Shown: positions 36,264 to 45,059, numbered from the stretch's first letter. The stretch: 64,000 nucleotides of DNA from Lachnospiraceae bacterium (GCA_017634455.1 JAGBNK010000018.1:99305-163304); one strand, 5' to 3'. Translations and numbers: made by a program. The notes: generated by a model not told the origin, from the sequence alone.

Positions 36264-37190
36264 ATGAGAGAAAATGTGTGGGCTGTTGTTGTCACATACA
36301 ATAGATTAGATCTTTTAAAAGAGTGTATCGAGGCGGTGCAGAGTCAGAGTGAGAAATGTCATATTTTGATCGTTGACAATGCAAGTACAGACAATACCCA
36401 GGAGTATTGTGTGTCTCTATGTGAAAATGATATTAATATCTCTTATAAGAGAATGGAGAAAAATATTGGAGGAGCAGGTGGTTTCAGCCGAGGAATGGCT
36501 TATGCTGTTGAGCATGGCGCCAAGTATGTATGGATAATGGATGATGATACCATTCCAAGACCGGATACTTTGGAGAAATTGGTTGAGGCAGCAGGTAGAA
36601 TTGAAGCTGCTGACGATCACAGTTTTGGCTTTGTGTCATCGGAAGTGCTGTGGGTAGATGGGCAGCCTTGCAAGATGAATAAACAGTTGACCAGACAGCC
36701 TATTGATGCAGTGGAATCTAATCTGTCCAGAGATTATGGCATGATTCCTGTGAAAAGCGCCACATTTGTTTCTCTTCTTTTTTCAGCGGAAACTATTGCG
36801 GAATGTGGATTGCCTATAGAGGAATATTTCATATGGGGAGATGACAAGGAATACACTTTGCGTGTGTCAGATGCCCATCATTGCTTCAAGATAAATGATA
36901 GTGTGGTCCTTCATAAAATGAAGAATAACGAGGGCTCCAACATTACTCATGATGATTTAGACAGAATTGGTAGATATTTCTATGCTTATAGAAATGATTA
37001 TTGCACTGCCAAGAGACAGGGACTTGAGCAATTTGTGGTATACAATATTGCATTTGCTCTGAATATGCTTCGTGTAATTGTGCATGCCAAGTACAAGAAG
37101 CCTCGATTGGAGACTATGCTTAGGGGGAGAAGAGCTGGAAGACATTTTAACCCTGGAATAAAATATCCTGAGGTTTATAAGGATAAATAG
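36264..37190 (+). CDS. GT2 glycosyltransferase, GlfT-like
   Basis: A 308-residue paralogue of the preceding transferase. Motifs in order are VVVTYNRLDLLKECIEAV, VDNASTDNTQEY, NIGGAGGFSRGM, VWIMDDDTIPRPD and FIWGDDKEYTLRV, with VLHKMKNNEG near the C-terminus. The GGAGGF signature and DDD metal site are those of GlfT1/GlfT2-type enzymes that build beta-linked furanose or rhamnan chains. GGAGAG precedes the ATG 9 bases after the previous gene. Its donor sugar cannot be told from sequence. Confidence 0.85.
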   Translation: MRENVWAVVVTYNRLDLLKECIEAVQSQSEKCHILIVDNASTDNTQEYCVSLCENDINISYKRMEKNIGGAGGFSRGMAYAVEHGAKYVWIMDDDTIPRPDTLEKLVEAAGRIEAADDHSFGFVSSEVLWVDGQPCKMNKQLTRQPIDAVESNLSRDYGMIPVKSATFVSLLFSAETIAECGLPIEEYFIWGDDKEYTLRVSDAHHCFKINDSVVLHKMKNNEGSNITHDDLDRIGRYFYAYRNDYCTAKRQGLEQFVVYNIAFALNMLRVIVHAKYKKPRLETMLRGRRAGRHFNPGIKYPEVYKDK

Positions 37191-37207
37191 GTAGAAAAGG
37201 ATAGACT

Positions 37208-39160
37208 ATGAGAATTCAAAATATTATTTTCCCTAGCAAAGAAATATGTAATGAGTGGAAAATGTATTTTCAAAGTGATGTGCCACAGAACTGTGATGCC
37301 ACAGTTGATTATAGAAATAATGACGATGATGTAATTAAACTGATGGAAGAAAACGGGCACAAGGTTGAAAATGACGAGATTACGTTTGACGAAGAAAGTG
37401 ATTTGATAAAGGTTAAATCAGGGTGTGCTATAAGTCTTGAATCTTATTTTAATGCTTTCTCTATTGGAAAATGGTCCCGGTATACAGGGATTGACTCTTT
37501 GGAAATTGAACTAGAGATTGCAGGTGATGCTGAGATTCATATTTATCATGCTGTTGGACAGACTAATGAGGTGACCCAGAATAGTTTGGGAAATTTGGAA
37601 ATGTATAGTGGGTTGTCGGTGCATCGTGATTGCATTGATGATGAATGTGAAGTCTCCTTTGATAATGGAATGTGCCAGGTACTGATAAGTAAAATGTATG
37701 ATACCGGTATAATATATCCGGTGATAACTGCTAAAAGTGACATTGTTATTTCTGGAGGTGCATATAAAACAAATGCTTCTCCAATAAATGATATTAATAT
37801 CGCTTTGGGAATTTGTACATTTAAAAGGGAAGACTTTGTTACAAATAATGTGGCAAAGGTTATTAGAGATACAATTGCTAATACAGAATCTCCGCTATAC
37901 GGTCATTTGGAAGCCTATGTTTCAGATAATGGGCAGACACTTTCGATGGATGATTTCCTTGAGGCATATAGATGCCTTAATGGATTAGATAATATTAAAG
38001 ATGTGGAGAATAAGATTCATTTGTTCCCTAATATGAATGCTGGTGGCGCAGGTGGATTTACTAGAACTATCATAGAGTCGCTTATTAAGCGTGAGGACGC
38101 GCCTTTTTCACATATAATTCTTATGGATGATGACATTATATTGGATTGTAGAGTTTTAGAGCGTACATATAATTTGTTGTGTTTTTTGAAATCGGAATAC
38201 AAGAATTCTATGGTGGGCGGAACAATGTTTGAGCTTGACTATCGCTTTTTGCAGTTTGAAGGCGGTGCAAGGTTTGGTGGCATTGAAGTAGAGTTTTTCA
38301 ATAAAAAATGGGATATGAGATTTGCTGATGCAGTTGCCTGCAATGAGGTGATTAATCCAATGAATTATAGTGGGTGGTGGTATAGCGTCATACCATCTTC
38401 TATAATAAACGAGAATAATCTTCCGATTCCTCTTTTTATTCATTATGATGACATCGAGTATGGAATTAGAAATGAAGAAAATGGAACAATATTAATAAAT
38501 GGTATTTGCGTATGGCATCCTCAAGGTGCTAATAAAGCTCCTATAAGCATGAATTATTATGATGTGAGAAATATGCTGATTGCTAATGTTGGAAGACATG
38601 ATGAACTGACAGCTGAGCAGCTGATTTTCCATATGAAAAATAGAATTGTTGGAGATGTTATACGATATAGGTATGAGGCTGCTGAAAGAGTGTTTGAGGC
38701 AATAGATGATTTCTATAAGGGACCTCAATATTTTATGAATTTGGATCCTATTGAAAATCATAAGAGGTTAATGTCTGGGAATTATAAGATTCAAACGCCA
38801 GAAGAAACGGGAATAGATTTGTCTAAATGTGTAGAAGTGGAAGATATAGATGTGCCTAGATGGTGGTATGTGTGGGATGCATTTTGTTGGTTGTTGCCTA
38901 AGTTTAAGAAAGTTAGAGTGGCTGGTGCAACAGACCATGGCTTACCATATTTGGCAGGAAGTATATACTTTTATGATGAAAGTAAAAACGGCGGCTTTCT
39001 AGTAAAAAGAGATTATGGCCGCGCGTGGAAAATGTGTAAAAAATTCTTCTCAACTCGTCGAATGATACGAAATAATCATGAACGAGTTATGAAAGAGTGG
39101 GCCGACGCAAAGAAGGAATTTGTATCGTTAGCTTATTGGGAGAAATATTTGCAAATATAA
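37208..39160 (+). CDS. GlfT2-like glycosyltransferase with N-terminal beta domain
   Basis: A 650-residue protein with the layout of GlfT2: an N-terminal beta-sandwich region (~200 residues, SGCAISLESYFNAFSIGKW and WSRYTGIDSLEIELEIAG), a GT-A domain (GICTFKRED, NMNAGGAGGFTRTI, ILMDDDIILDCRVL, IHYDDIEYGIRN, VWHPQGANKAP) and a helical C-terminal domain. In mycobacteria GlfT2 polymerises galactofuran; here the acceptor and sugar are unknown, and the UDP-galactopyranose mutase gene is not in the window. The base composition appears more AT-rich than its neighbours. It is the last gene before a weak hairpin terminator. Confidence 0.85.
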   Translation: MRIQNIIFPSKEICNEWKMYFQSDVPQNCDATVDYRNNDDDVIKLMEENGHKVENDEITFDEESDLIKVKSGCAISLESYFNAFSIGKWSRYTGIDSLEIELEIAGDAEIHIYHAVGQTNEVTQNSLGNLEMYSGLSVHRDCIDDECEVSFDNGMCQVLISKMYDTGIIYPVITAKSDIVISGGAYKTNASPINDINIALGICTFKREDFVTNNVAKVIRDTIANTESPLYGHLEAYVSDNGQTLSMDDFLEAYRCLNGLDNIKDVENKIHLFPNMNAGGAGGFTRTIIESLIKREDAPFSHIILMDDDIILDCRVLERTYNLLCFLKSEYKNSMVGGTMFELDYRFLQFEGGARFGGIEVEFFNKKWDMRFADAVACNEVINPMNYSGWWYSVIPSSIINENNLPIPLFIHYDDIEYGIRNEENGTILINGICVWHPQGANKAPISMNYYDVRNMLIANVGRHDELTAEQLIFHMKNRIVGDVIRYRYEAAERVFEAIDDFYKGPQYFMNLDPIENHKRLMSGNYKIQTPEETGIDLSKCVEVEDIDVPRWWYVWDAFCWLLPKFKKVRVAGATDHGLPYLAGSIYFYDESKNGGFLVKRDYGRAWKMCKKFFSTRRMIRNNHERVMKEWADAKKEFVSLAYWEKYLQI

Positions 39161-39189
39161 AATGTAATTACATATAACACTAATTAATT

Positions 39190-39217
39190 GGGCAATCCGT
39201 ATGGGGTTGCCCTGTAA
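39190..39217 (+). terminator. hairpin after GlfT2-like gene
   Basis: GGGCAATCC (39190-39198) pairs with GGGTTGCCC (39204-39212) with one G-U pair. The following T-run is poor (TGTAATTT), so termination may be partial. Confidence 0.5.
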
Positions 39218-39238
39218 TTTATAATTCAGGAGAAATAT

Positions 39239-39862
39239 ATGGATACAATAATAGGACAGAACTATTTCGTGGAAGAGTATATGGATGACAGGGAAGACCT
39301 GGAGCGCAGCATTGAATTGCTTCAGATGGAATTGGAGAAATTCGTGAATATGCATCAGGACGAGGATTTGCAGGAGGCAGATGCTGAGGTTCAAAACGAA
39401 GCTGGATTTCTGCTCTATACCATTGGCAAGAACTTCTACATGTTACAGGACTACGAGACTGCAGCGGAATATTTTGAGACAGGTCTGGCATTTAATCTGG
39501 ATGTAAATGATGATTATGTATTGGAGATGGCCACAGCTTATGGCCTGTCTCTGTTGAATTGCAACAAGGGCCGTGAGGCTATTGTGCTTGAGGCGGTATA
39601 TGATTTCTTTGATGGACAGGCAGACTTTGTGTTTATGATGGGCCTGGTTTATATGGAGCAAAATCAATATGAGCAGGCTGTTATGGAATTTGCCAAGGCT
39701 TCTATGCTTATGGATGGCAAGATTGCCGGGGCGAATACATATTTGCCCCAGTACTATACTGGAATGGCTCGCGAGAAGCAGGGCAGAATTGAGGAGGCTC
39801 GTGCCATGTATGCCAAGGCAGTAGACTATGAGCCTGCAAGGGAGCGTCTGGCGAACTTATAA
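39239..39862 (+). CDS. tetratricopeptide repeat protein
   Basis: A 207-residue cytoplasmic protein without signal peptide. The first ~50 residues are acidic and helical; the rest has TPR-like pairs of helices (NFYMLQDYETAAEYFETGL, VYMEQNQYEQAVMEFAKAS, MAREKQGRIEEARAMYAKA). TPR folds bind other proteins. It sits 18 bases ahead of a DUF3880 glycosyltransferase and shares its transcript, so it may act with it, perhaps on flagellin or another secreted protein; this is inference. AGGAG at 39228-39232 supports the ATG. Confidence 0.8.
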   Translation: MDTIIGQNYFVEEYMDDREDLERSIELLQMELEKFVNMHQDEDLQEADAEVQNEAGFLLYTIGKNFYMLQDYETAAEYFETGLAFNLDVNDDYVLEMATAYGLSLLNCNKGREAIVLEAVYDFFDGQADFVFMMGLVYMEQNQYEQAVMEFAKASMLMDGKIAGANTYLPQYYTGMAREKQGRIEEARAMYAKAVDYEPARERLANL

Positions 39863-39880
39863 TATATAGGGAGGTTGCAT

Positions 39881-41062
39881 ATGGCCAAAATACTGGTGTA
39901 TAGATGGAAGGCATACAATTACATTGATGTTATGTCTACCTTTGCTAAATTGGGTTATGAGATTGACGAAATCAGTCAGCCTCTTATGAATTATGATGTG
40001 GATGAAGAGTTTGGCGAGATGCTTCGGGACAAGATTCGTTCTGCGGTATATGATTTCGTATTTTCCATAAATTACTTTGGGATTATATCTGATATATGTC
40101 AGGAACAGGGCATCTTATATGTGGCATGGAGCTGCGATAGCCCCATGATCAGTATGCACCATGAGAGTGTGTATAATAGCTGCAATAGATTTTTTGTTTT
40201 CGATAGAAGCAACTGCTTGGAGTTCGAGACTTATGGTGTGGAAAATGTATATTATCTGCCCCTGGCGGTAAATATGGACAGAATCAATACCCTTCTATCT
40301 AATACAGATGAAGTGAATTCTGCGTCTTTCTATGAAAATGATATTAGTTTTGTGGGGTCTCTTTATGAGAGAAATAATTATGACGAAATATATGAGAACC
40401 TGCCAGAATATCTCAGAGGATATTTTGACGGTGTGATTGAGGCTGCTTTGCAAACCGGGGAAAATGGACTCCATGAGAGGATGCTAACCCCTGATGTGTT
40501 AAATGAGCTGGAGGGCTGCTTTGATTTCGTTCAGTCTTCTCAGAGGTCCTTTTCAAATTTGGAACTGGTATTTGCCAACAATACATTGGGCTTTAAGATT
40601 GCCAGGGAAGAGAGAATTAGAAATCTCATAGAGATTTCCAAGAGATACAAAGTGGGTCTCTATACTGGTAGTGATACTGATGAACTTATTCGTGTAGAAA
40701 ATCGCGGACCTGTAGATTATTGGAAAGAGATGCCCTGGGTATTTGCCAATTCCAAAATTAATCTGAATATGACAATTCCAAATATTAAGACCGGGATTCC
40801 TCTTCGTGTGTGGGATATTATGGGAGCGGGTGGATTTGTATTGACTAATTATCAGCTGGAATTGGATATGTATTTTGAGGACGGCAAGGATCTGGTTACC
40901 TATTCTGACAACCATGATATGTTAGAGAAGATAAAATTCTATTTGGAAAATGATTCCCTGAGAAATGAGATTGCAGCTCGTGGCGCGGACAAGGTGCGCA
41001 AGTATCATACTTATGATGAGAGAATTAAATATATGCTTCAGATTTTAAAGGAGTGTAAATAG
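39881..41062 (+). CDS. CgeB/DUF3880-type glycosyltransferase
   Basis: A 393-residue GT-B fold protein. The N-terminal half (KILVYRWKAYNYIDVMSTFAK, then AWSCDSPMISMHHESV) resembles DUF3880, and the C-terminal half (NSKINLNMTIPNIKTGIPLRV, IMGAGGFVLTNYQ, MLEKIKFYL) the Glyco_trans_1_2 domain of CgeB and protein-O-glycosyltransferases. AGGGAGG at 39868-39874 fits the ATG at 39881 rather than the TTG at 39875. With the adjacent TPR gene and the FliD-like gene beyond, modification of flagellar proteins is a reasonable guess, not shown. Confidence 0.82.
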   Translation: MAKILVYRWKAYNYIDVMSTFAKLGYEIDEISQPLMNYDVDEEFGEMLRDKIRSAVYDFVFSINYFGIISDICQEQGILYVAWSCDSPMISMHHESVYNSCNRFFVFDRSNCLEFETYGVENVYYLPLAVNMDRINTLLSNTDEVNSASFYENDISFVGSLYERNNYDEIYENLPEYLRGYFDGVIEAALQTGENGLHERMLTPDVLNELEGCFDFVQSSQRSFSNLELVFANNTLGFKIAREERIRNLIEISKRYKVGLYTGSDTDELIRVENRGPVDYWKEMPWVFANSKINLNMTIPNIKTGIPLRVWDIMGAGGFVLTNYQLELDMYFEDGKDLVTYSDNHDMLEKIKFYLENDSLRNEIAARGADKVRKYHTYDERIKYMLQILKECK

Positions 41063-41065
41063 AAA

Positions 41066-41180
41066 TTCTTCTTATATAATATGTTTTTATATAGAAGAAA
41101 TAATAGATATGTATAAAATATCGCCCATGAGGAAAGTGAGATTGGTAAGTGGTTTCACTTTGACTCATGGGCGATTTGTG
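41066..41180. terminator. tandem hairpins between convergent genes
   Basis: First TTCTTCTTATATAA (from 41066) can pair with TTATATAGAAGAA (ending near 41098) with one bulge. Then ATCGCCCATGAG (41120-41131) pairs perfectly with CTCATGGGCGAT (41164-41175), and inside it AAAGTGA (41133-41139) pairs with TCACTTT (41155-41161). The long stem should stop transcripts from both sides. Confidence 0.85.
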
Positions 41181-41199
41181 TTAATCATATTTACTTATA

Positions 41200-42480
41200 T
41201 TACAAGGACTGATCAACCAGTAATCCTGAATAAGCACTAGGTGCGTATGGTGCAGTTAAAGTCTTGCCAGGATTCTTGTATTCTACAATAACCTTGTCTA
41301 CATATTTCATTGGATTGAGAGAAGCTTTATTTGCCTGTCTCTTCAATGCATTTTTCAAGGTGTTCAAAGTCTTGTAAGACTGAGAAGCATTATTTCCGAA
41401 AATAGAAGCTACCAATTTGTCTCTATCAACTTCCATATAGCCGTCGTCGTTGGCGGTGATGCCGATTTCCTCCAGGTCTGTGCGAATACCACGGGTTACT
41501 GCTACGGTCTCATTTAACAGAGATTTGTTACCGTGAGCTTCGTGATATTTATGTCCGATGGCAATCATGCCATTGTAAGCCAGTGATAATGAATCAACAG
41601 CATCTGCAACAGTGTCCGCGTCGGCTTTGAATCCGATGTGAACAGGATCATTTTCTTTGGATACATTTTTCATAGTAACTTCAAAGGACTTATCTATGGT
41701 AAATGTATTTGACAGAGAAGAATGTTCCTTGCCATTTAATTTAAATATTGAATTAGAAGCCTTGCTGGAAATATTTGATATACCAAGCATTCTAATTTCA
41801 TTCCATGAAGTGCCGGAGTTAATATTGAAGAGAGTCTCTTCATCTTCGGCAAGTCCGGTTTTCTTGGATACAATCTGTAATGCGGACTCATTATTATTTT
41901 CAAGAACCTCTGCAGTTAATCCGATATCAGACTGATTGATGAGTCTTGCGATTTTGTCCTGTACATCTCTGTTGGTATCGCCACTGTTTACGGACATCTG
42001 GAACTCGTATGAGGTGTGTCCTATATCCAAGTCAAAGGAGAAGGAACCTTCCTCGAAGTCATGACCGTTGGATGTGAGATAATTACCTGTGTTAATCTGT
42101 GGCTCTGCCAACTTGATAACATCCATATCGAAGCCTTCTCTAATATCGCTGCCATGTTTTTCTACAAAATCAACTGAGACGATATCATTATCAGAAGATA
42201 CAGCATGTTTCTTCTTTAATATAGAAGAGAAATCTTCGTTGTCGCCAGATATGAGATTTACCGCATGGGTAATGTTGTTGGCATTTTCTTTTATATCAAG
42301 GGTAAACTCAGTTAAATCTCCGGTCTGAGCAATCTTATAGAGGGGAGACTCTTTGTTTATCTTCACTATGTCGTTGTAAACTGAGCGCAGTTCGCTCTTC
42401 TTATGGGTATCATAACGAGATCCTGTTGGCTTGCCATAGGTCGTTAATAGATAATTATAAGCGGCATCGATCTTTGCCAT
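41200..42480 (-). CDS. FliD-like (flagellar cap-related) protein
   Basis: A 426-residue protein with no signal peptide. The middle part (SFDLDIGHTSYEFQMSVNSG, DVQDKIARLINQSDIGLTA, ALQIVSKKTG) resembles the hook-IN repeat of FliD and FlgK, and the later part (ADADTVADAVDSLSLAYNGM) resembles the FliD C-terminal domain. It is shorter than a complete FliD in coiled-coil ends and ends in an unusual YSGLLVDQSL. It may be a second cap, a hook-associated factor or an adhesin exported through the flagellum. AAAGGAGGGG 8 bases upstream supports the ATG. It stands alone on the minus strand facing the glycan genes; no fliS or fliC is adjacent. Confidence 0.65.
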   Translation of the reverse strand: MAKIDAAYNYLLTTYGKPTGSRYDTHKKSELRSVYNDIVKINKESPLYKIAQTGDLTEFTLDIKENANNITHAVNLISGDNEDFSSILKKKHAVSSDNDIVSVDFVEKHGSDIREGFDMDVIKLAEPQINTGNYLTSNGHDFEEGSFSFDLDIGHTSYEFQMSVNSGDTNRDVQDKIARLINQSDIGLTAEVLENNNESALQIVSKKTGLAEDEETLFNINSGTSWNEIRMLGISNISSKASNSIFKLNGKEHSSLSNTFTIDKSFEVTMKNVSKENDPVHIGFKADADTVADAVDSLSLAYNGMIAIGHKYHEAHGNKSLLNETVAVTRGIRTDLEEIGITANDDGYMEVDRDKLVASIFGNNASQSYKTLNTLKNALKRQANKASLNPMKYVDKVIVEYKNPGKTLTAPYAPSAYSGLLVDQSL

Positions 42481-42853
42481 AAGACTTCCCCTCCTTTCTT
42501 CCTTGAAATCTTAACGTGTGTCTATCTTGGAAATCCTTTATCCAATATGTATAAACTACACGCAGGGTATACTAATCCATTTATTCATTTATATTATACG
42601 ATGGAAAGGGGAATTTGTCATCTACTAAATCTAGTTCTTCCTATTATAATAGAAACAAGTAATTGTGGAAAAATGGAGTTTGACCTCGGCTGTGGAATAT
42701 AAATAGGTAAAAAAGTATCTTATAAAATGCAAAAAAACATTGACGCTGGGATTGTCCTGTGATATATTTGTTAGGCGACGGAAGTAGGTCTTTTTTTTAT
42801 GCCTAAATTTTCGGCATGAAAAAACACACAAAAAATAAGTGGAGGTGGATGTT
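42481..42853. other. 373-base gap with rpmG promoter
   Basis: The gap separates the divergent FliD-like and rpmG genes. It holds the strong rpmG promoter (42740-42768), a T8 run (42790-42797) and a small hairpin ATGCC/GGCAT (42800-42818). A TATAAT at 42645-42650 has no -35 partner at proper spacing. I could not identify a convincing promoter for the minus-strand gene, including a flagellar sigma-28 type. No gene is seen here. Confidence 0.6.
42740..42768 (+). promoter_or_regulatory. promoter of rpmG-secE-nusG-rplK-rplA
   Basis: TTGACG (42740-42745), a 17-base spacer and TATATT (42763-42768). Transcription would start near 42775, giving an ~80-base leader before rpmG. Confidence 0.8.
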
Positions 42854-43003
42854 GTGCGCACAAAGATAACATTGGCATGTACAGAGTGCCAACAGAGAAA
42901 TTACAACACAACAAAGGACAAGAAAACTCATCCAGACAGAGTTGAGACGAGCAAGTATTGTAAATTCTGCAAGAGACATACTTTGCACAAAGAGACTAAG
43001 TAA
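42854..43003 (+). CDS. rpmG: 50S ribosomal protein L33
   Basis: A 49-residue protein read from a GTG at 42854 ([18 protein letters not shown] start, ending HTLHKETK). Two CxxC pairs (CTEC and CKFC) mark the zinc-binding C-plus form of L33; many Firmicutes also carry a zinc-free copy that replaces it under zinc starvation. L33 is a small protein near the E site of the large subunit. GGAGG at 42841-42845 is 8 bases upstream, and no in-frame ATG exists. It begins the secE-nusG operon, the usual place for rpmG in Firmicutes. Confidence 0.95.
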   Translation: MRTKITLACTECQQRNYNTTKDKKTHPDRVETSKYCKFCKRHTLHKETK

Positions 43004-43023
43004 TTAGTGGCGAGGTGTAAAAT

Positions 43024-43224
43024 ATGGCGGAGACAGAGAAGAAAACAATGTCACAGCGCTTCAAGGCTTTAAAGAACGAGTTTGACAAAATCATTTGGCC
43101 TGAGCCAAAGGATGCTGGCAAGCAGACAGTTGCGGTTGTGGCAACATCAGTTGTAATTGCACTGATTATCGTAATCCTTGATTACGTTATTCAGTACGGT
43201 GTTGACTTTCTAGTTAATTTATAA
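43024..43224 (+). CDS. secE: preprotein translocase subunit SecE
   Basis: A 66-residue single-pass membrane protein, the short Firmicutes form of SecE. The cytoplasmic amphipathic helix (RFKALKNEFDKIIWPEPKD) leads to one hydrophobic segment (residues ~38-60). It clamps SecY in the SecYEG channel used by SecA, whose gene is elsewhere in this window. GAGGTG precedes the ATG, and nusG follows after 15 bases, the conserved order. Confidence 0.95.
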   Translation: MAETEKKTMSQRFKALKNEFDKIIWPEPKDAGKQTVAVVATSVVIALIIVILDYVIQYGVDFLVNL

Positions 43225-43239
43225 TGGAGGCATAGGTAT

Positions 43240-43758
43240 ATGGCAGAGGCAAAATGGTATGTAGTTCATACCTACTCAGGATATGAGAATAAGGTCAAAG
43301 CGGATATTGAGAAAACCGTAGAGAATCGTCATCTGGAGGATCAGATTATTGAGGTTCGTGTTCCAATGCATGAAGTAACTGAATTGAAGGACGGCGTTAG
43401 AAAAACTTCAGAGAAGAAGATGTTCCCTGGATATGTTCTTATCAATATGGTTATGAATGATGACTCATGGTATGTTATCAGAAATACTCGCGGAGTTACC
43501 GGATTTGTTGGACCTGGAAGTAAGCCTGTTCCATTGACAGATGCTGAAATGAGACCACTAGGAGTCAAGACAGAGAACGTGGTTGTAGACTTTGAAGAGG
43601 GAGATACAATTTCTGTTGTAGCTGGTCCTTGGAAGGATACAGTTGCTGTAATTCAGACAATGAATCCTGGAAAGCAGAGTTTGACAATCAACGTTGAATT
43701 GTTCGGTCGCGAAACACCGGTAGAAATAAGTTTCGCAGACGTTAGGAAAATGAATTAA
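43240..43758 (+). CDS. nusG: transcription termination/antitermination factor NusG
   Basis: A 172-residue protein. The NGN domain begins at [19 protein letters not shown], contains [23 protein letters not shown] and binds the RNA polymerase clamp; the C-terminal KOW domain is seen in [20 protein letters not shown]. It stimulates or pauses elongation and links polymerase to Rho or the ribosome. The length is typical. The rplK ribosome binding site AAGGAGG starts at the nusG stop codon, so the two are coupled. Confidence 0.97.
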   Translation: MAEAKWYVVHTYSGYENKVKADIEKTVENRHLEDQIIEVRVPMHEVTELKDGVRKTSEKKMFPGYVLINMVMNDDSWYVIRNTRGVTGFVGPGSKPVPLTDAEMRPLGVKTENVVVDFEEGDTISVVAGPWKDTVAVIQTMNPGKQSLTINVELFGRETPVEISFADVRKMN

Positions 43759-43772
43759 GGAGGCAAAATCCA

Positions 43773-44198
43773 ATGGCAAAGAAAATCGAAGGATATATCA
43801 AATTGCAGATTCCTGCTGGTAAGGCTACACCTGCACCACCGGTTGGTCCTGCACTTGGACAGCATGGTGTAAACATCGTAGAGTTTACAAAGCAGTTTAA
43901 TGCAAAGACAGCTGACATGGGTGATACAATTATCCCTGTAGTTATTACAGTTTATGCTGATAGAAGTTTTGACTTCATCACAAAGACACCACCAGCAGCT
44001 GTATTAATCAAGAAGGCAGCAAAGGTTGCAAAGGCTTCAGGCGAGCCTAACAAGAAGAAGGTTGCCAAGATTACAAAGGCTCAGGTTCAGGAAATCGCTG
44101 AGACAAAGATGCCAGATTTGAATGCTGCTACACTTGAGGCTGCTATGAGCATGATCGAGGGTACTTGCAGAAGTATGGGTATCGAAGTAGTAGAGTAA
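43773..44198 (+). CDS. rplK: 50S ribosomal protein L11
   Basis: A 141-residue protein. The N-terminal proline-rich segment ([21 protein letters not shown]) is the L7/L12-stalk and factor-interacting side; the C-terminal domain ([19 protein letters not shown]) binds the 1050-1110 region of 23S rRNA, the GTPase centre where thiostrepton acts. Standard length. It is followed by a 124-base leader and then rplA. Confidence 0.97.
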   Translation: MAKKIEGYIKLQIPAGKATPAPPVGPALGQHGVNIVEFTKQFNAKTADMGDTIIPVVITVYADRSFDFITKTPPAAVLIKKAAKVAKASGEPNKKKVAKITKAQVQEIAETKMPDLNAATLEAAMSMIEGTCRSMGIEVVE

Positions 44199-44277
44199 TT
44201 TGTTAAATGATTTGTAGAAATTATCACCAGATTAATTCGAAGATGATTTCTCAAAACACAAAATGAATTGAAATTAA

Positions 44278-44312
44278 GTGGGAGGGTCCTCTCCCGATAT
44301 TACCACAGGAGG
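44278..44312 (+). promoter_or_regulatory. candidate L1-binding operator in the rplA leader
   Basis: GTGGGAGG (44278-44285) is followed by a CTCCC arm (44291-44295) and then GATATTACCAC (44296-44306), so GTGG can pair with CCAC around an inner GGGAG/CTCCC stem. The same elements (GTGGGAGG and ATACCAC) occur in helices 76-77 of 23S rRNA, the known binding site of L1. AGGAGG, the rplA ribosome binding site, starts one base after the structure, so bound L1 could block it. The match is from memory of the rRNA sequence and is an inference. Confidence 0.5.
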
Positions 44313-44322
44313 TATTATAGTA

Positions 44323-45018
44323 ATGAAAAGAGGAAAGAAATATCTTGATGCTGTAAAGACATATGATAAGTCAGTGCAGTTAGAGACAGCAGAAGCAATC
44401 GCGCAGGTAAAGAAGAATGCTACTGCTAAGTTTGACGAGACAATCGAAGCTCATATCAGAACTGGTTGTGATGGACGTCACGCAGATCAGCAGATCCGTG
44501 GTGCTGTTGTATTACCACACGGTACTGGTAAAGAGGTTAGAGTTTTAGTATTTGCAAAGGGACCAAAGGCTGACGAAGCTCTTGCAGCTGGTGCAGATTT
44601 CGTTGGAGCTGAGGAATTAATTCCAAAGATCCAGAACGATGGTTGGTTCGAATTTGATGTTGTAGTTGCTACACCAGACATGATGGGTGTTGTAGGTCGT
44701 TTGGGACGTGTACTTGGACCTAAGGGCTTAATGCCAAACCCAAAGGCTGGTACAGTTACAATGGATGTTACTAAGGCTGTTGCTGATATCAAGGCTGGTA
44801 AGATTGAGTACAGATTGGACAAGGCAAACATTATCCATGTGCCAATTGGAAAAGCTTCATTTACAGAGGAACAGTTAGCGGACAACTTCCAGACTCTTAT
44901 GGATGCAATTAACAAGGCTAAGCCAAGCAGCTTAAAGGGACAGTACCTTAAGAGCATTACACTTGCTCCTACAATGGGACCTGGTGTAAAGGTTAACACT
45001 GCAAAGGCAGCTCAGTAA
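44323..45018 (+). CDS. rplA: 50S ribosomal protein L1
   Basis: A 231-residue protein of the ribosome's E-site stalk. Family motifs include [16 protein letters not shown] at the start, [20 protein letters not shown] in the middle and [20 protein letters not shown] at the end. L1 also represses its own mRNA in many bacteria. The ATG at 44323 has CAGGAGG at 44306-44312; the earlier in-frame ATG at 44278 would lie in the leader structure and is rejected. No terminator follows; the rplJ promoter starts 7 bases after the stop. Confidence 0.97.
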   Translation: MKRGKKYLDAVKTYDKSVQLETAEAIAQVKKNATAKFDETIEAHIRTGCDGRHADQQIRGAVVLPHGTGKEVRVLVFAKGPKADEALAAGADFVGAEELIPKIQNDGWFEFDVVVATPDMMGVVGRLGRVLGPKGLMPNPKAGTVTMDVTKAVADIKAGKIEYRLDKANIIHVPIGKASFTEEQLADNFQTLMDAINKAKPSSLKGQYLKSITLAPTMGPGVKVNTAKAAQ

Positions 45019-45024
45019 TTGTTA

Positions 45025-45053
45025 TTGACATCACAAAAATATAATGATATAAT
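45025..45053 (+). promoter_or_regulatory. consensus promoter of rplJ-rplL
   Basis: TTGACA (45025-45030), a 17-base spacer and TATAAT (45048-45053): a perfect sigma-A promoter. Transcription would start near 45060 at the beginning of the L10 leader. Confidence 0.9.
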
Positions 45054-45059
45054 GCACAA

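Noticed and set aside
42615..42650. Second rpmG promoter (TTGTCA with TATAAT)
   Set aside because: The spacer would be 24 bases, too long for a sigma-A promoter; the pair at 42740-42768 is far better.
44487..44999. 170-codon open frame on the minus strand inside rplA
   Set aside because: It is the mirror of a conserved ribosomal protein gene with biased codons; no ribosome binding site or homology is evident.
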